The position numbers were made by a program, and so were the translations under genes. DNA of 64,000 bases from Acinetobacter calcoaceticus ANC 3811. Lineage in GTDB: Bacteria > Pseudomonadota > Gammaproteobacteria > Pseudomonadales > Moraxellaceae. The stretch covers positions 208,001 through 272,000 of the forward strand of contig NZ_KB976985.1 of NCBI RefSeq assembly GCF_000399665.1. Direction: 5' to 3'. How positions within the stretch are numbered: the first letter of the stretch is position 1; each line of letters begins with the position of its first letter. A model generated the notes under the pieces. It searched no databases. It had not been told where the DNA came from and was given only the letters and a program-made list of their open reading frames with translations. Of the stretch, positions 17,458-26,187 are shown one piece after another.

Positions 17458-18501
17458 TCAATGGGATATTTCTTTTTCAAAACTTGAGAGCGTTTTAAAT
17501 TTTTGATCAAAAATCTGAATGATTTCGGTTTTAAGCTTTTCAAAATCGACCACATGTTCATCATCATTTAGACAAATTTGTGGAAGTTGTTCACTCTTAA
17601 TAACCTGATTAATTTCAGGAAGATTTTGTAGCCTTAAGTTAAAATTTTGTCCACGCTCAAATATATTAACAGGATAAAAACGAGATGAGCACAACTGCCA
17701 CAACCGAAAAAGATACTGATTAACGTCTAAAGGCTGTCTAAATCGATGACTTGATACTTCTTTTAAATAAGCTTCTTCAGTTTTCCAGACTTCTTCAAAT
17801 ACCGATTTCAAAAAAGGTTGAGGCAAATGAGTACTATAAAAACTTGAAAATTTTCGGTTATATAAACTTAAAAAATTACCCAAATTACTGCTCATAGAAT
17901 AGCGATAATTAAAAAGTGCATAGGGATTTTTATGAAGTAATTTTCGCTTATCAAAATGCTTATTAATAATCGCAACATCCGTTAGGGCAACTGCGCCTAG
18001 AAAGTTCTCTTCACCTACGACCATAAGTGGCTGTAAACGCACACCATCACAAGGTAAACCATTTCTAAAAAAGAACTCGGGCTCTAAAGGCCTATTGATA
18101 AAGGTATCATCATTAAAATAAACAAAATGCTCTGCTAATCCCTCAATTTTATGAATATTGATTTCAATAGCATGTGAGTTAAATGTCGGTAAACAGTTTG
18201 ATTCCATAATTTGATCATGTGTGACCAAATTTAACTTAGGATGATTTTTGACTAAAAATTCAGGGAAATGACCACAAGTCACCAGATGGATTTTTCGAAC
18301 CCACGGACAAAATTTCTCAACAGATCGAAACCAGTAATGGAGATTATTCCAGTCGCGATAGCGGCATTGATCAACAAGTTCAACCGCCTTTGTTTTAGTT
18401 TCTTTGGATTTATAATATAAGTATTGTTGCTGCCATTTCGTATCGGTTGAGTCCACCCAAATCATTACAAAATCAACAGGCTGCATTAAACATATATCCA
18501 A
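17458..18501 (-). CDS. Stealth-family hexose-1-phosphate transferase
   Basis: A 347-residue protein with the Stealth conserved regions in order: CR1 DFVMIWVDSTD (about 10), CR2 with RYRDWNNLHYWFRSVEKFCPW and FVYFNDDTFINRPL (about 48-140), CR3 HLPQPFLKSVF (about 225) and a divergent CR4. Stealth proteins (for example N. meningitidis CsxA/SacB types) transfer sugar-1-phosphate to build phosphodiester-linked glycans; the family also includes eukaryotic GlcNAc-1-phosphotransferase. It sits at the aspS edge of the outer-core locus, where gene content varies between strains. A role in adding a phospho-sugar to LOS is inferred from location. The first in-frame Met is used; MQPVDF (residue 6) is an alternative start. 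Confidence 0.85.
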   Translation of the reverse strand: MDICLMQPVDFVMIWVDSTDTKWQQQYLYYKSKETKTKAVELVDQCRYRDWNNLHYWFRSVEKFCPWVRKIHLVTCGHFPEFLVKNHPKLNLVTHDQIMESNCLPTFNSHAIEINIHKIEGLAEHFVYFNDDTFINRPLEPEFFFRNGLPCDGVRLQPLMVVGEENFLGAVALTDVAIINKHFDKRKLLHKNPYALFNYRYSMSSNLGNFLSLYNRKFSSFYSTHLPQPFLKSVFEEVWKTEEAYLKEVSSHRFRQPLDVNQYLFRLWQLCSSRFYPVNIFERGQNFNLRLQNLPEINQVIKSEQLPQICLNDDEHVVDFEKLKTEIIQIFDQKFKTLSSFEKEISH

Positions 18502-18689
18502 ATAAGTACAGAAATTTACTAGAAAATTTCAGATAAAAAATGGAATTCAATGTTTATTAATGTTAATAAAAATTCACAATTTATTCATAATTTTAATTTT
18601 TCTACACAATTGACTCAATTAAGGCTCTATTGAGATGAGAGTGGGCAAATGGCATAATATCACCACTTTTTCTCCCTTGGTGATTCATT

Positions 18690-18905
18690 ATGGCAATGCG
18701 CCCTGATGTACGTCGACACGCTTTAATCGTAATTGTATTCTCTCTTGCGCAATGGTTTTTCATGCGCTATATCCTTGCAAATGAATTATTTAACATCACT
18801 ACAAGTCAACGTATTCTTTATTTCTGCGTAAGTAGCTTAGCAGGAGCATTGCTTATTTTTGTTGCGCTGATTTATATGGTTTTAAAAGGAAATGCGGATA
18901 AATAA
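18690..18905 (+). CDS. Small membrane protein of the outer-core locus
   Basis: A 71-residue protein with two predicted membrane helices (about 10-29 and 42-65) and a basic N-terminus (MRPDVRRHALI), suggesting N-in topology. No family recognised. It lies 33 nt upstream of a glycosyltransferase gene in the same direction, so the two may be co-transcribed. The composition is less AT-rich than the transferase genes to its right. Confidence 0.65.
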   Translation: MAMRPDVRRHALIVIVFSLAQWFFMRYILANELFNITTSQRILYFCVSSLAGALLIFVALIYMVLKGNADK

Positions 18906-18938
18906 AAAGAAATTTTTATTTTATCAGTTGAGGTTGTT

Positions 18939-19862
18939 ATGGGTTTACGAAAATCTACAAGAAAACTTTTTTTCCTTTTAAGATTTCATCTTAGGTTTTA
19001 TACAGATAAACGTTTCAAAAATATTGAACCTAACAACCTAGCAAATCTAATCACCCTTCATCCTCAATCTGAAGGTAAAATTAATATTCCCAAAATCATA
19101 TGGATATATTGGGACTCTAAAAAACCTGAACTTGTAGATCGCTGTTTAGAATGTATTAAAAGTTTGAATCTCGAATATACTGTTCATATTTTAGATAACA
19201 ATAATATAAATGATTTTTGTGAAATTGACTTTTCTCAATTTGAAGGTCTCACTCCTCAATTAAAATCTGATCTACTACGCTTATATTTATTATATAAACA
19301 TGGTGGTATTTGGGTTGATGCAAGTGTAATCCTCTATAATAATTTAGATTGGATTATTGATCTATGTAATAACAATAAAACAAAAGCATTTGGATATTAT
19401 AGTAATGCCAATACAACAGTAAAACAGTATCCAGTAATTGAAAGTTGGCTTTTAGCCTCAGAAAAAAATAATAATTTCTTTAAAGAGTGGTTAGATGAGC
19501 TAATTTATGCAGTTAGGTTAGGAATTAAAAACTACATTTATGAGATAAAAAAATCTTGTCCAAATTGTAATGAATATTTTCAAAATATCGGACGGCTTGA
19601 ATATCTTGTCATTTATGTAGCTTGTCAAAAAGTTCTTAGACGAACAGAGATGAGTATTACATTAATTAACTGTGATCAGAATGCTTTTATTTATCATAGT
19701 TTCAATAAAAAATCTCACATCCATTTTATTGAGTCATTAGTATTAAATTATAGACCATTGAATATGCCATATCTTATAAAGCTAATTGGCTCAGATAGAA
19801 ATTTATTAGAGCCATATATTAAATCAAATAAAGTTAAGAAAAACTCACTTCTTGATTTTTAA
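18939..19862 (+). CDS. Capsular polysaccharide synthesis-type glycosyltransferase
   Basis: A 307-residue soluble or peripheral protein of the capsule-synthesis / sugar-binding DXD transferase group. Visible motifs are IPKIIWIYWDSKKPE (about 48), LKSDLLRLYLLYKHGGIWVDASV (about 110-130, with a D-A-S metal-site variant) and a C-terminal EPYIKS region. It probably adds a sugar to the LOS outer core on the cytoplasmic face. AT-rich codon use is visibly stronger than in aspS or ilvE, consistent with a strain-variable horizontally exchanged segment. It is convergent with the next gene, with only 6 nt between them. Confidence 0.8.
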   Translation: MGLRKSTRKLFFLLRFHLRFYTDKRFKNIEPNNLANLITLHPQSEGKINIPKIIWIYWDSKKPELVDRCLECIKSLNLEYTVHILDNNNINDFCEIDFSQFEGLTPQLKSDLLRLYLLYKHGGIWVDASVILYNNLDWIIDLCNNNKTKAFGYYSNANTTVKQYPVIESWLLASEKNNNFFKEWLDELIYAVRLGIKNYIYEIKKSCPNCNEYFQNIGRLEYLVIYVACQKVLRRTEMSITLINCDQNAFIYHSFNKKSHIHFIESLVLNYRPLNMPYLIKLIGSDRNLLEPYIKSNKVKKNSLLDF

Positions 19863-19868
19863 AGCTTA

Positions 19869-20813
19869 TTAATATCTCTGACTCGTTATTTCTTTTTTAA
19901 ATTTATTATTTAAAAAAAGGAATAGTGCAAAAACAAATATATTAAAAATTAATGTTATTTTAATATATTGAGAGGAAGCACTCCAAAATGCAATAAAGAA
20001 ACTTATGAGGGATACAGTAAAAATCAGACTAACACTTCTACTATATCTTTTAGAAGTTTTTATGGTGTTATTATTCGTTTCAACCATATCCCAGATTGAG
20101 CCCAGTCGATCACTATATAAGTCTGTATGATTATCATATATTCTATTCAAAGCAATTTGTTTTGAAATTTTTTGACAATCAATTTGATCAGTTAAACTAG
20201 ATAAATCAGATCTTTTTCTATAAAAATATAAATACTCTGGAATAACAAAATATTTTTCGTTATTTTTTAATAAAGATATATATAAGTTCCAATCTTCACA
20301 TACTTTAAGTTTTTCATCATAGCCTCCTACTCTTTTAAAGTCAGCAGTCCTCATTAGAGCAATACAAGGAAAAACAGCATTATGAAAAATGAATTCTTTT
20401 AAACTCACTATTTTATGGTTAATCTTATTATTTGAGCGCTCAAACTCTTGAACATTTGTACATACAAATGCTAAGTCAGGACGCATTTGCAATATATTTA
20501 AGCATTTTTCAATATAGCTAGATTCAATCTTGTCATCAGAGTCAATAAACATTAAATAATCACCAGAGGCATTATTTACTCCCCAATTTCTAGCGCTCGA
20601 TACTCCCCCATTTTCTTTTTTAAAATATTTATACTTATCTTTACTTAGATAATCAGCTATATTTTCACATAGCTCAGCACTATCGTTTGATCCATCATCT
20701 ACAATTATACACTCAAAATTTGTATAAGTTTGTTCGTCTATTGATTTAATAGTATCAAGAATAGTATTTGAGGCATTATAAGCTGGCACAATAATACTAA
20801 TTAAAGTTTTCAT
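19869..20813 (-). CDS. Family 2 glycosyltransferase
   Basis: A 314-residue GT-A transferase: SIIVPAYNASNTILDTIKSI at the N-terminus, VDDGSND (UDP-sugar binding), FIDSDD as the DXD motif (about residue 92), and VCEDWNLYISLL as the base region. A C-terminal hydrophobic pair (about 262-300) suggests membrane association. The acceptor is probably the growing LOS core. The gene is AT-rich and belongs to the variable half of the locus. The next gene upstream in transcription is 39 nt away, so they form one minus-strand unit. Confidence 0.88.
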   Translation of the reverse strand: MKTLISIIVPAYNASNTILDTIKSIDEQTYTNFECIIVDDGSNDSAELCENIADYLSKDKYKYFKKENGGVSSARNWGVNNASGDYLMFIDSDDKIESSYIEKCLNILQMRPDLAFVCTNVQEFERSNNKINHKIVSLKEFIFHNAVFPCIALMRTADFKRVGGYDEKLKVCEDWNLYISLLKNNEKYFVIPEYLYFYRKRSDLSSLTDQIDCQKISKQIALNRIYDNHTDLYSDRLGSIWDMVETNNNTIKTSKRYSRSVSLIFTVSLISFFIAFWSASSQYIKITLIFNIFVFALFLFLNNKFKKEITSQRY

Positions 20814-20851
20814 ATAGAATATCTCTAAGCTTAAAAATATAATTTAAAATT

Positions 20852-21610
20852 TTAAAAGTATCGCTTATATGATAATTTCGCCAAATTTTTTCTTAAACCA
20901 TGACCGTATTTACTTTTTTCTAAATCTTCAGTTTTTGCTCTTTCACTTTCTAACCGGCTTAATATTGGATCTTTTTCTCCAATTTCAATTACTGGATGAT
21001 CGACAATAAATGACATTAAGATATGAACAGTTGAATCAAAATCAAACAAATAGCTCCAATCATCTGCTTTTCTTATTTTATGATGATATTTAAGTAATGT
21101 TTCTGCCATTTTTCTATCAACAACGTACGCAAATGCATAACAAGCACGATGAAAAAAATCTGGAACCACTTCTAATACTTTTTTATTCAAAAAATTATAG
21201 TCTTTGAATTCACCTCTTGTTTTTAAACACTCCTTCATTTGAATGCCGCCTAAACTGAATAGTAAATTCGATGGTAAAGCTACTTTTTCTAATTCCTGCT
21301 TCAACGTATCAATCATTAAATCATCGGGCAAGATTGCATCATCTTCAAAAATTAATGCATATTTATCTTTCGACTCAAGAAAAAGCTCTAGAGCTTTTAA
21401 ATGAGATAAGGTACATCCTAGCTCACTAGGTGTTAAAGGCTGAGAACGACCTTTAACGGCCATTTCAAAATATTGTTTTACGGGTAAATCTACTCCCTTA
21501 ACGCCTACTTTTTTGTAATCAACTTCGCTAGTCTTGAAAAAATTTTGGTCGAGGAATTTTCTTAAACGAGGTGATTTTTCATCTTCGATAGTTACAATAT
21601 AAATCTGCAT
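20852..21610 (-). CDS. Family 25 glycosyltransferase (LPS/LOS type)
   Basis: About 252 residues from the chosen start. GT25 features: IYIVTIEDEKSPRLRKFL at the N-terminus, LTPSELGCTLSHLKALELFL and the catalytic FEDDAIL. These enzymes add Gal or Glc to LOS cores. A longer frame starts at 21643, but ATG at 21610 is preferred because it has a GGGGA ribosome-binding site at about 9 nt and begins with the family motif. It is divergent from ghy. It lies at the junction between the conserved and variable halves of the outer-core locus. Confidence 0.87.
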   Translation of the reverse strand: MQIYIVTIEDEKSPRLRKFLDQNFFKTSEVDYKKVGVKGVDLPVKQYFEMAVKGRSQPLTPSELGCTLSHLKALELFLESKDKYALIFEDDAILPDDLMIDTLKQELEKVALPSNLLFSLGGIQMKECLKTRGEFKDYNFLNKKVLEVVPDFFHRACYAFAYVVDRKMAETLLKYHHKIRKADDWSYLFDFDSTVHILMSFIVDHPVIEIGEKDPILSRLESERAKTEDLEKSKYGHGLRKNLAKLSYKRYF

Positions 21611-21693
21611 TAAGCTCTTCCCCTTTTGAACAGCGAGTATCATATCTAATGTAAAATAGAGTTAATATATCTTTTTTATTTTCTTGTATTGTC

Positions 21694-22581
21694 ATGATTC
21701 GTTCAATTCAAAAAAAATGGTACAAATACCAACAAGCAAAAAAAGCAAAATCTTTTGACTCTCATTGGTATATGCGTTTTGGCTGGTTAGAACAACCGTT
21801 TACAACACTTGAGCAATTAGATTCTCTCTTTGAGATCCACTCCCCTAAAAAGTTTACATTTGCAGATAGCTTTTATGCTTATGAAAATGGTCGTCATTTC
21901 ATTTTTTTTGAAGAAGTAGATGACGAACATCCAGTGGGCTTTCTTTCGGTCTTAGAAGTCTTTAAAGATGGCACTTACACCCCACCCGAGACAATATTAA
22001 AACTCGACTATCACCTTTCTTATCCTTGTGTATTTAAAGTAGAAGACACTTGGTACATGATCCCAGAAACTTCTGCCAACAAGACGATTGAACTTTGGAA
22101 ATGTACTGAATTTCCACTGAAATGGGAAAAGCATTCTAATCTGATCGAGAATATCGAAGCAGTCGACAGCACACCTTTTTATCATGAAGGCTTATGGTAT
22201 CTTTTTACTTCAACGCGTCGTGATTGTAAGAAATTTGGTGACCGTTTAGACCTATTCTTTACCGAAGATATTTTAAATCCGAACTGGCAAGAGCACCCAA
22301 TGAACCCAGTGTGCCAAGGCAGTCAGCAGTTCCGTATGGCGGGTAAACCTTTTATTTATAAAGGGCAACTGGTTCGACCAAGCCAAGATTCGTTAAAACG
22401 TTATGGCGGCAATATCGAATTAAAGACAATTACTCAGCTTAGCCCGACAGCTTATGAAGAAAAATTACTAGAAGTAGTTTTGCCAGACTGGAATCAGGCT
22501 GATGACGGTTGCCATACCATTAATGTCGAAGATAACTTCGTAGTACTTGATGCCATCCGCCTTACGCCAAAAAATAATTAA
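21694..22581 (+). CDS. ghy: Outer-core locus Ghy, beta-propeller glycosyl hydrolase-like/GINT1-type domain
   Basis: A 295-residue protein made of repeated short beta-strands with aromatic blades (FADSFYAYENGRHFIFFEE, YPCVFKVEDTWYMIPET, AVDSTPFYHEGLWYLFTS, LVRPSQDSLKRYGG). This is the five-bladed propeller of the glucosamine inositolphosphorylceramide transferase N-terminal family, related to GH43/GH68 folds. In A. baumannii outer-core loci of the pda1 group, a gene in this position is called ghy. Its reaction is not established. It is transcribed opposite to its neighbours; its 3' end overlaps gtrOC4 by 4 nt on the other strand. It has no signal peptide. Confidence 0.75.
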   Translation: MIRSIQKKWYKYQQAKKAKSFDSHWYMRFGWLEQPFTTLEQLDSLFEIHSPKKFTFADSFYAYENGRHFIFFEEVDDEHPVGFLSVLEVFKDGTYTPPETILKLDYHLSYPCVFKVEDTWYMIPETSANKTIELWKCTEFPLKWEKHSNLIENIEAVDSTPFYHEGLWYLFTSTRRDCKKFGDRLDLFFTEDILNPNWQEHPMNPVCQGSQQFRMAGKPFIYKGQLVRPSQDSLKRYGGNIELKTITQLSPTAYEEKLLEVVLPDWNQADDGCHTINVEDNFVVLDAIRLTPKNN

Positions 22582-23612
22582 GTTTTCAGCAGGCCTTTAT
22601 AAATATTAAGCGTCTGCTCAGCCATGGCTGGTACAGTCAGTTCAGCCTTGGCTTTTGCATATAAAGCGCTAAAGTCGTTTTGAGCCTCAGGTTGAAGTGC
22701 ACATTGAATCGCATTTGCTAAACCTTGTGCATCTCCAATTTCTGCCAGATATTGCTCTGGCAGCCACTCAATCACACCGTTTACTTTGGTTGAAGCCATT
22801 GCTTTATCAGCCTGTAAAGCCTCGACCATAACAAGTGGAAAACCTTCACGATCTGATGACAAAACCACGATATCTGCTAATTGCACCAGATCTCGAGCAT
22901 CAGTTCTAAATCCAAGAAAAGCGACCCGATCTTGCATGTTTAATTCACTAACTTGTTTTTCCAAACTTACTCGAAGTGAACCATCACCAATAATCCATAA
23001 ATTGGCATCAATTTGTTGCATCGACTCAATCAATAAACTGATATTTTTTACTGGCTCTAGACGTCCAATACACATAACAACTTTTTTGCTTGCATCTAGC
23101 TCAGCAAAATCTTTTTGAATAGATTGAAGTAACTTTTCTTTATTTTCAATTGTAAGTACGGGTTGAGGATAGACCCCGTTATAAACCACATGTGCTTTAG
23201 ACTCTGGAATGCCTTGCGTGAGTGCTTGGCTCACGGCAATAACCGCATCACCGGCTAAATAAGCAGATTTATTCTTTTTAGTACCATGTACTGTCGTTAC
23301 AAATTTTGGACCAGATAAAAATGGCTTAATTCGGGCAATCAGCTCAGCCGCCTTTCCTGCTTGTGCATGAACAATAGCAGGCTGAATTTGCTGAATGAGA
23401 TTTTTAAGTTGCCAGAGTAAAAAAATATTCCAACGGCTACGTGCAAAATCAACAGCATGAAAATGTACTTGTTGGCTAAATTTGTCTAGATAGCAAGGAT
23501 GTGCAATCACATGTACTTCATGATTTAAAGCAAGCTCATTAACAAGGTTAAAAGTGTGCTGCTCTAAACCACCAATTCCACCACTAGTTGCCAATACCTG
23601 AACAATTTTCAT
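22578..23612 (-). CDS. gtrOC4: Family 4 glycosyltransferase GtrOC4
   Basis: A 344-residue GT-B transferase: LATSGGIGGLEQHTFNLV at the N-terminus, CIGRLEPVKNISLLIES in the second Rossmann domain, and the retaining-enzyme motif SSDREGFPLVMVEALQ (E-x7-E type, about residue 265). It should transfer a nucleotide-activated sugar to LOS core in the cytoplasm. The gene is 11 nt downstream of gtrOC3 in a tight minus-strand operon. The name follows the order of the A. baumannii outer-core locus as I recall it; the sugar added is not read from sequence. Confidence 0.82.
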   Translation of the reverse strand: MKIVQVLATSGGIGGLEQHTFNLVNELALNHEVHVIAHPCYLDKFSQQVHFHAVDFARSRWNIFLLWQLKNLIQQIQPAIVHAQAGKAAELIARIKPFLSGPKFVTTVHGTKKNKSAYLAGDAVIAVSQALTQGIPESKAHVVYNGVYPQPVLTIENKEKLLQSIQKDFAELDASKKVVMCIGRLEPVKNISLLIESMQQIDANLWIIGDGSLRVSLEKQVSELNMQDRVAFLGFRTDARDLVQLADIVVLSSDREGFPLVMVEALQADKAMASTKVNGVIEWLPEQYLAEIGDAQGLANAIQCALQPEAQNDFSALYAKAKAELTVPAMAEQTLNIYKGLLKT

Positions 23613-23623
23613 AGCTTGCCTAC

Positions 23624-24388
23624 TTATTTTTTATCTTTATTCATGGTCTGTTCAAACAGTTTGGCTTCTTTTAGAAAAGCATAAAACGCGTTAATCATAC
23701 TATTTACGAAACCACGCCAACCATTTAAGAAACTACGGCGAATAAAATAAGACTTCAGAAAAGTCACTGGCATTACCAAAACCAATTTTGCAACGCTTGG
23801 AGACTTTCCTTTTTGGTATTTCTCTAGTGCTTTGAGGTTTGAATATTGGTTATTTTTTTCGACTTTAACGAAAATGCTCGACTCGCCATAATGATAAATA
23901 TCATATTGAGCGCGCTGAGATTCACCTTCCACAATCACATTTTCATGGACTTTATTGGCAAGGTCATAATGCCCTTTAGACTTACGGAAAAAACGGACTT
24001 TCGCATGTTTTTTAGTATGTTTACTGTTGGGAACACCTAAAAACACGTCATTAATCGGTGTGATTAAAGCATCAAGCTTATTTTTCTGAATGGTCTCAAC
24101 AATTTCTTGTTTTAACTCATTAGATAAGACTTCATCACCATCTAAATTGAGTACCCAATCATTTCGGCATTTTGCTAAAGCCAAACTTTTTTGCCCAGCA
24201 TAACCTTGCCAATCTTGATGAGAGATTTGCGTATTTTCAAAGTGCTGTGCAATTTCATAAGTATTATCAGTACTGCCAGAGTCTAAAATAATGACTTCAT
24301 CAAACTCACTGACACTTTGTAATGTTCGCTCTAACCAAGCATCACAATTTAAAGTGACAATATAGACACTACATGGAATTTTATTCAT
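23624..24388 (-). CDS. gtrOC3: Family 2 glycosyltransferase GtrOC3 (WaaE/LgtF-like)
   Basis: A 254-residue GT-A enzyme of the WaaE/KdtX type: SVYIVTLNCDAWLERTLQSV, DEVIILDSGSTDNT, and the DXD region VLNLDGDEVLS (about 82). A basic hydrophobic segment near residues 200-240 (KLVLVMPVTFLKSYFIRRSFL) is typical of membrane-associated members, which transfer glucose to inner-core residues in other genera. It overlaps pda1 by 4 nt (ATGA), indicating translational coupling. Confidence 0.85.
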   Translation of the reverse strand: MNKIPCSVYIVTLNCDAWLERTLQSVSEFDEVIILDSGSTDNTYEIAQHFENTQISHQDWQGYAGQKSLALAKCRNDWVLNLDGDEVLSNELKQEIVETIQKNKLDALITPINDVFLGVPNSKHTKKHAKVRFFRKSKGHYDLANKVHENVIVEGESQRAQYDIYHYGESSIFVKVEKNNQYSNLKALEKYQKGKSPSVAKLVLVMPVTFLKSYFIRRSFLNGWRGFVNSMINAFYAFLKEAKLFEQTMNKDKK

Positions 24389-25140
24389 AACTTATAACGT
24401 CCTTTAGCAAGGGCGATACGCATCTGTAAAGCATTCATGGCACCATGCGTGCTGACACGTGGAATATTAAATTGATTAACTGCTTCGTAAGCTTCGATTT
24501 TTTTACGAGTCGATACTGCATTTTTAAAGCCAATCTCTTGAGCCATTTTCTGGTGTTTTTCGTTAAATCGACCAAATGGATAGGCAAAGCTCGGACATTT
24601 TCCAACTAATGCTTCAACGTCACGTTTAGATTGCAACATCTCATCGTAAGCAGTTTGATCATCAAGTTTAAGTAAGTTCACATGATGTTGTGTGTGCGCA
24701 CCAAATTCAATCAAACCTGAATTCGCCATTTCATGGATTTGCTCATGAGTTAGCTTTTCGATTCCTTCAATTTGTGTCGCCAAATAAATAGTTGCCTTTG
24801 CATTATATTTTTTGAGTAATGGATAGGCATAAAGATAATTATCCATAAAGCCATCATCAAAACTTAAAGCAACGACATTTTTTTGATTACGGTATTGGTC
24901 AAGCTCAGAGACAAAACAAAAAGTAGCTCCTTTACGCGTCAACAACTGTAAGAGTTGTTCAAACTTTTCAGGAGGCATGTTCATGCCAGAGGCTGCATCT
25001 TTAGGGGTAACCTGATGCAACATTACAATACGTGGTAGTTTGTTTGAACGAAACGGAAGCCAGAAAGTATAATTACCCAGCACATATAACAGTGCAGCAA
25101 GTACTAATAGGCCTACCGCAACGTACAAAAACCACATCAT
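24385..25140 (-). CDS. pda1: Polysaccharide deacetylase Pda1
   Basis: A 251-residue protein with an N-terminal membrane anchor (about 4-26) and a NodB-homology domain: LSFDDGFMDNY (metal-binding Asp pair, about 93), EFGAHTQHHVNL (metal His pair, about 146) and the third motif SFAYPFGRFN. It should remove an N-acetyl group from a sugar of the LOS core. Its presence defines one group of A. baumannii outer-core loci. Start and stop overlap the neighbouring transferase genes by 4 nt each, so the block is one operon. Confidence 0.87.
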   Translation of the reverse strand: MMWFLYVAVGLLVLAALLYVLGNYTFWLPFRSNKLPRIVMLHQVTPKDAASGMNMPPEKFEQLLQLLTRKGATFCFVSELDQYRNQKNVVALSFDDGFMDNYLYAYPLLKKYNAKATIYLATQIEGIEKLTHEQIHEMANSGLIEFGAHTQHHVNLLKLDDQTAYDEMLQSKRDVEALVGKCPSFAYPFGRFNEKHQKMAQEIGFKNAVSTRKKIEAYEAVNQFNIPRVSTHGAMNALQMRIALAKGRYKL

Positions 25141-26165
25141 GCATAAACCTCATGTGACCATTCATAATCTTCTGAAAGGGGCTGCTTAAATGTCACCTCA
25201 ACCATAAACTGGGTGATGCGTTTAGCATTGAAAGACCTACGTGTTTTCTCCCAGCCCTCTTTCGCTATTTTTTCAGCCTGATCTGGGTTTTGATCAAAGA
25301 ATTGGATCTTCTTGGCCAAATCAAACTGATCATCAAAATAAACCACTTCCTGCTCGGTATAGAGCTTCTCAAAGCCCGGAATTCTTGGGCTAAAAGTCAA
25401 TAAACCATTACCAGTCAGTTGTACAATACGGTCAGAACTATACAGAGTTACATCATTACGGCGTGAGTAATTAAGTCCCATTTTTGTTTCAGATAGAACT
25501 TTATAATAAGCTTTACCGTAAACACCCGGTTGTTCAAAACAACCATAATATTGATAGTTCACATGGCCTTGTTGCAACGCATCTGCTAAGTCCTTTAAGA
25601 ACTTCTCACGCTCAGGTTCTTTATAGACCACGCCACAAAAAATAAAGGTCTTATCCGTATTCACATTTGAAAATTGCTGTAGTGTTTCCACATTACGATG
25701 ACCCACATTTGGCAGATAAGCTACGCTTAAATGCGGCTGTTTTAATTTTTGTAGATATTCGCCACCGGTTGTACAGAAAATAGCATCTAAATATGGCGAG
25801 AATGCTTTAACAAAGTCGAGTTTGCTTTCGAGATAAAGCGGATCAACATACCAAAATGCAATTTTAGTATTTGGATAAGATTCTTTAATCTGTCTGAGAA
25901 CATCTGGACTCATTAAGTCACTATGCCCGATCAGTACCAGATCAGGTTCAATATTATTAACGACCTTTAGTACTTCTTTGTTGGCCCAACTGGCACCCAG
26001 TTTTTTTGTTTTAAAAATAGTTCCCATTCGAGCCATGTCACGAAAACTAAAGTCATAAACGAAATGGCCATTTTCAATTAGTCCGGCAGAAATTTTACGG
26101 TCTGTGCAGTAAAAATGGGCGCCTTGTTTATTAAAGCCAAAATTCGCAATATGCAATATTTTCAT
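25137..26165 (-). CDS. gtrOC2: Glycosyltransferase GtrOC2 (CgeB-like GT-B)
   Basis: A 342-residue protein with a GT-B architecture: KILHIANFGFNKQGAHFYCTDRKIS at the N-terminus, a central DAIFCTTGGEYLQKL, and the C-terminal SSDRIVQLTGNGLLTFSPRIPGFEKLY, the spore-coat CgeB-like glycosyltransferase region. It lacks membrane segments. The position, second in the minus-strand operon after gtrOC1 and before pda1, matches gtrOC2 of the A. baumannii outer-core locus. The sugar is unknown. Confidence 0.8.
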   Translation of the reverse strand: MKILHIANFGFNKQGAHFYCTDRKISAGLIENGHFVYDFSFRDMARMGTIFKTKKLGASWANKEVLKVVNNIEPDLVLIGHSDLMSPDVLRQIKESYPNTKIAFWYVDPLYLESKLDFVKAFSPYLDAIFCTTGGEYLQKLKQPHLSVAYLPNVGHRNVETLQQFSNVNTDKTFIFCGVVYKEPEREKFLKDLADALQQGHVNYQYYGCFEQPGVYGKAYYKVLSETKMGLNYSRRNDVTLYSSDRIVQLTGNGLLTFSPRIPGFEKLYTEQEVVYFDDQFDLAKKIQFFDQNPDQAEKIAKEGWEKTRRSFNAKRITQFMVEVTFKQPLSEDYEWSHEVYA

Positions 26166-26187
26166 TTATTTACTCAAAATAAAAAAT

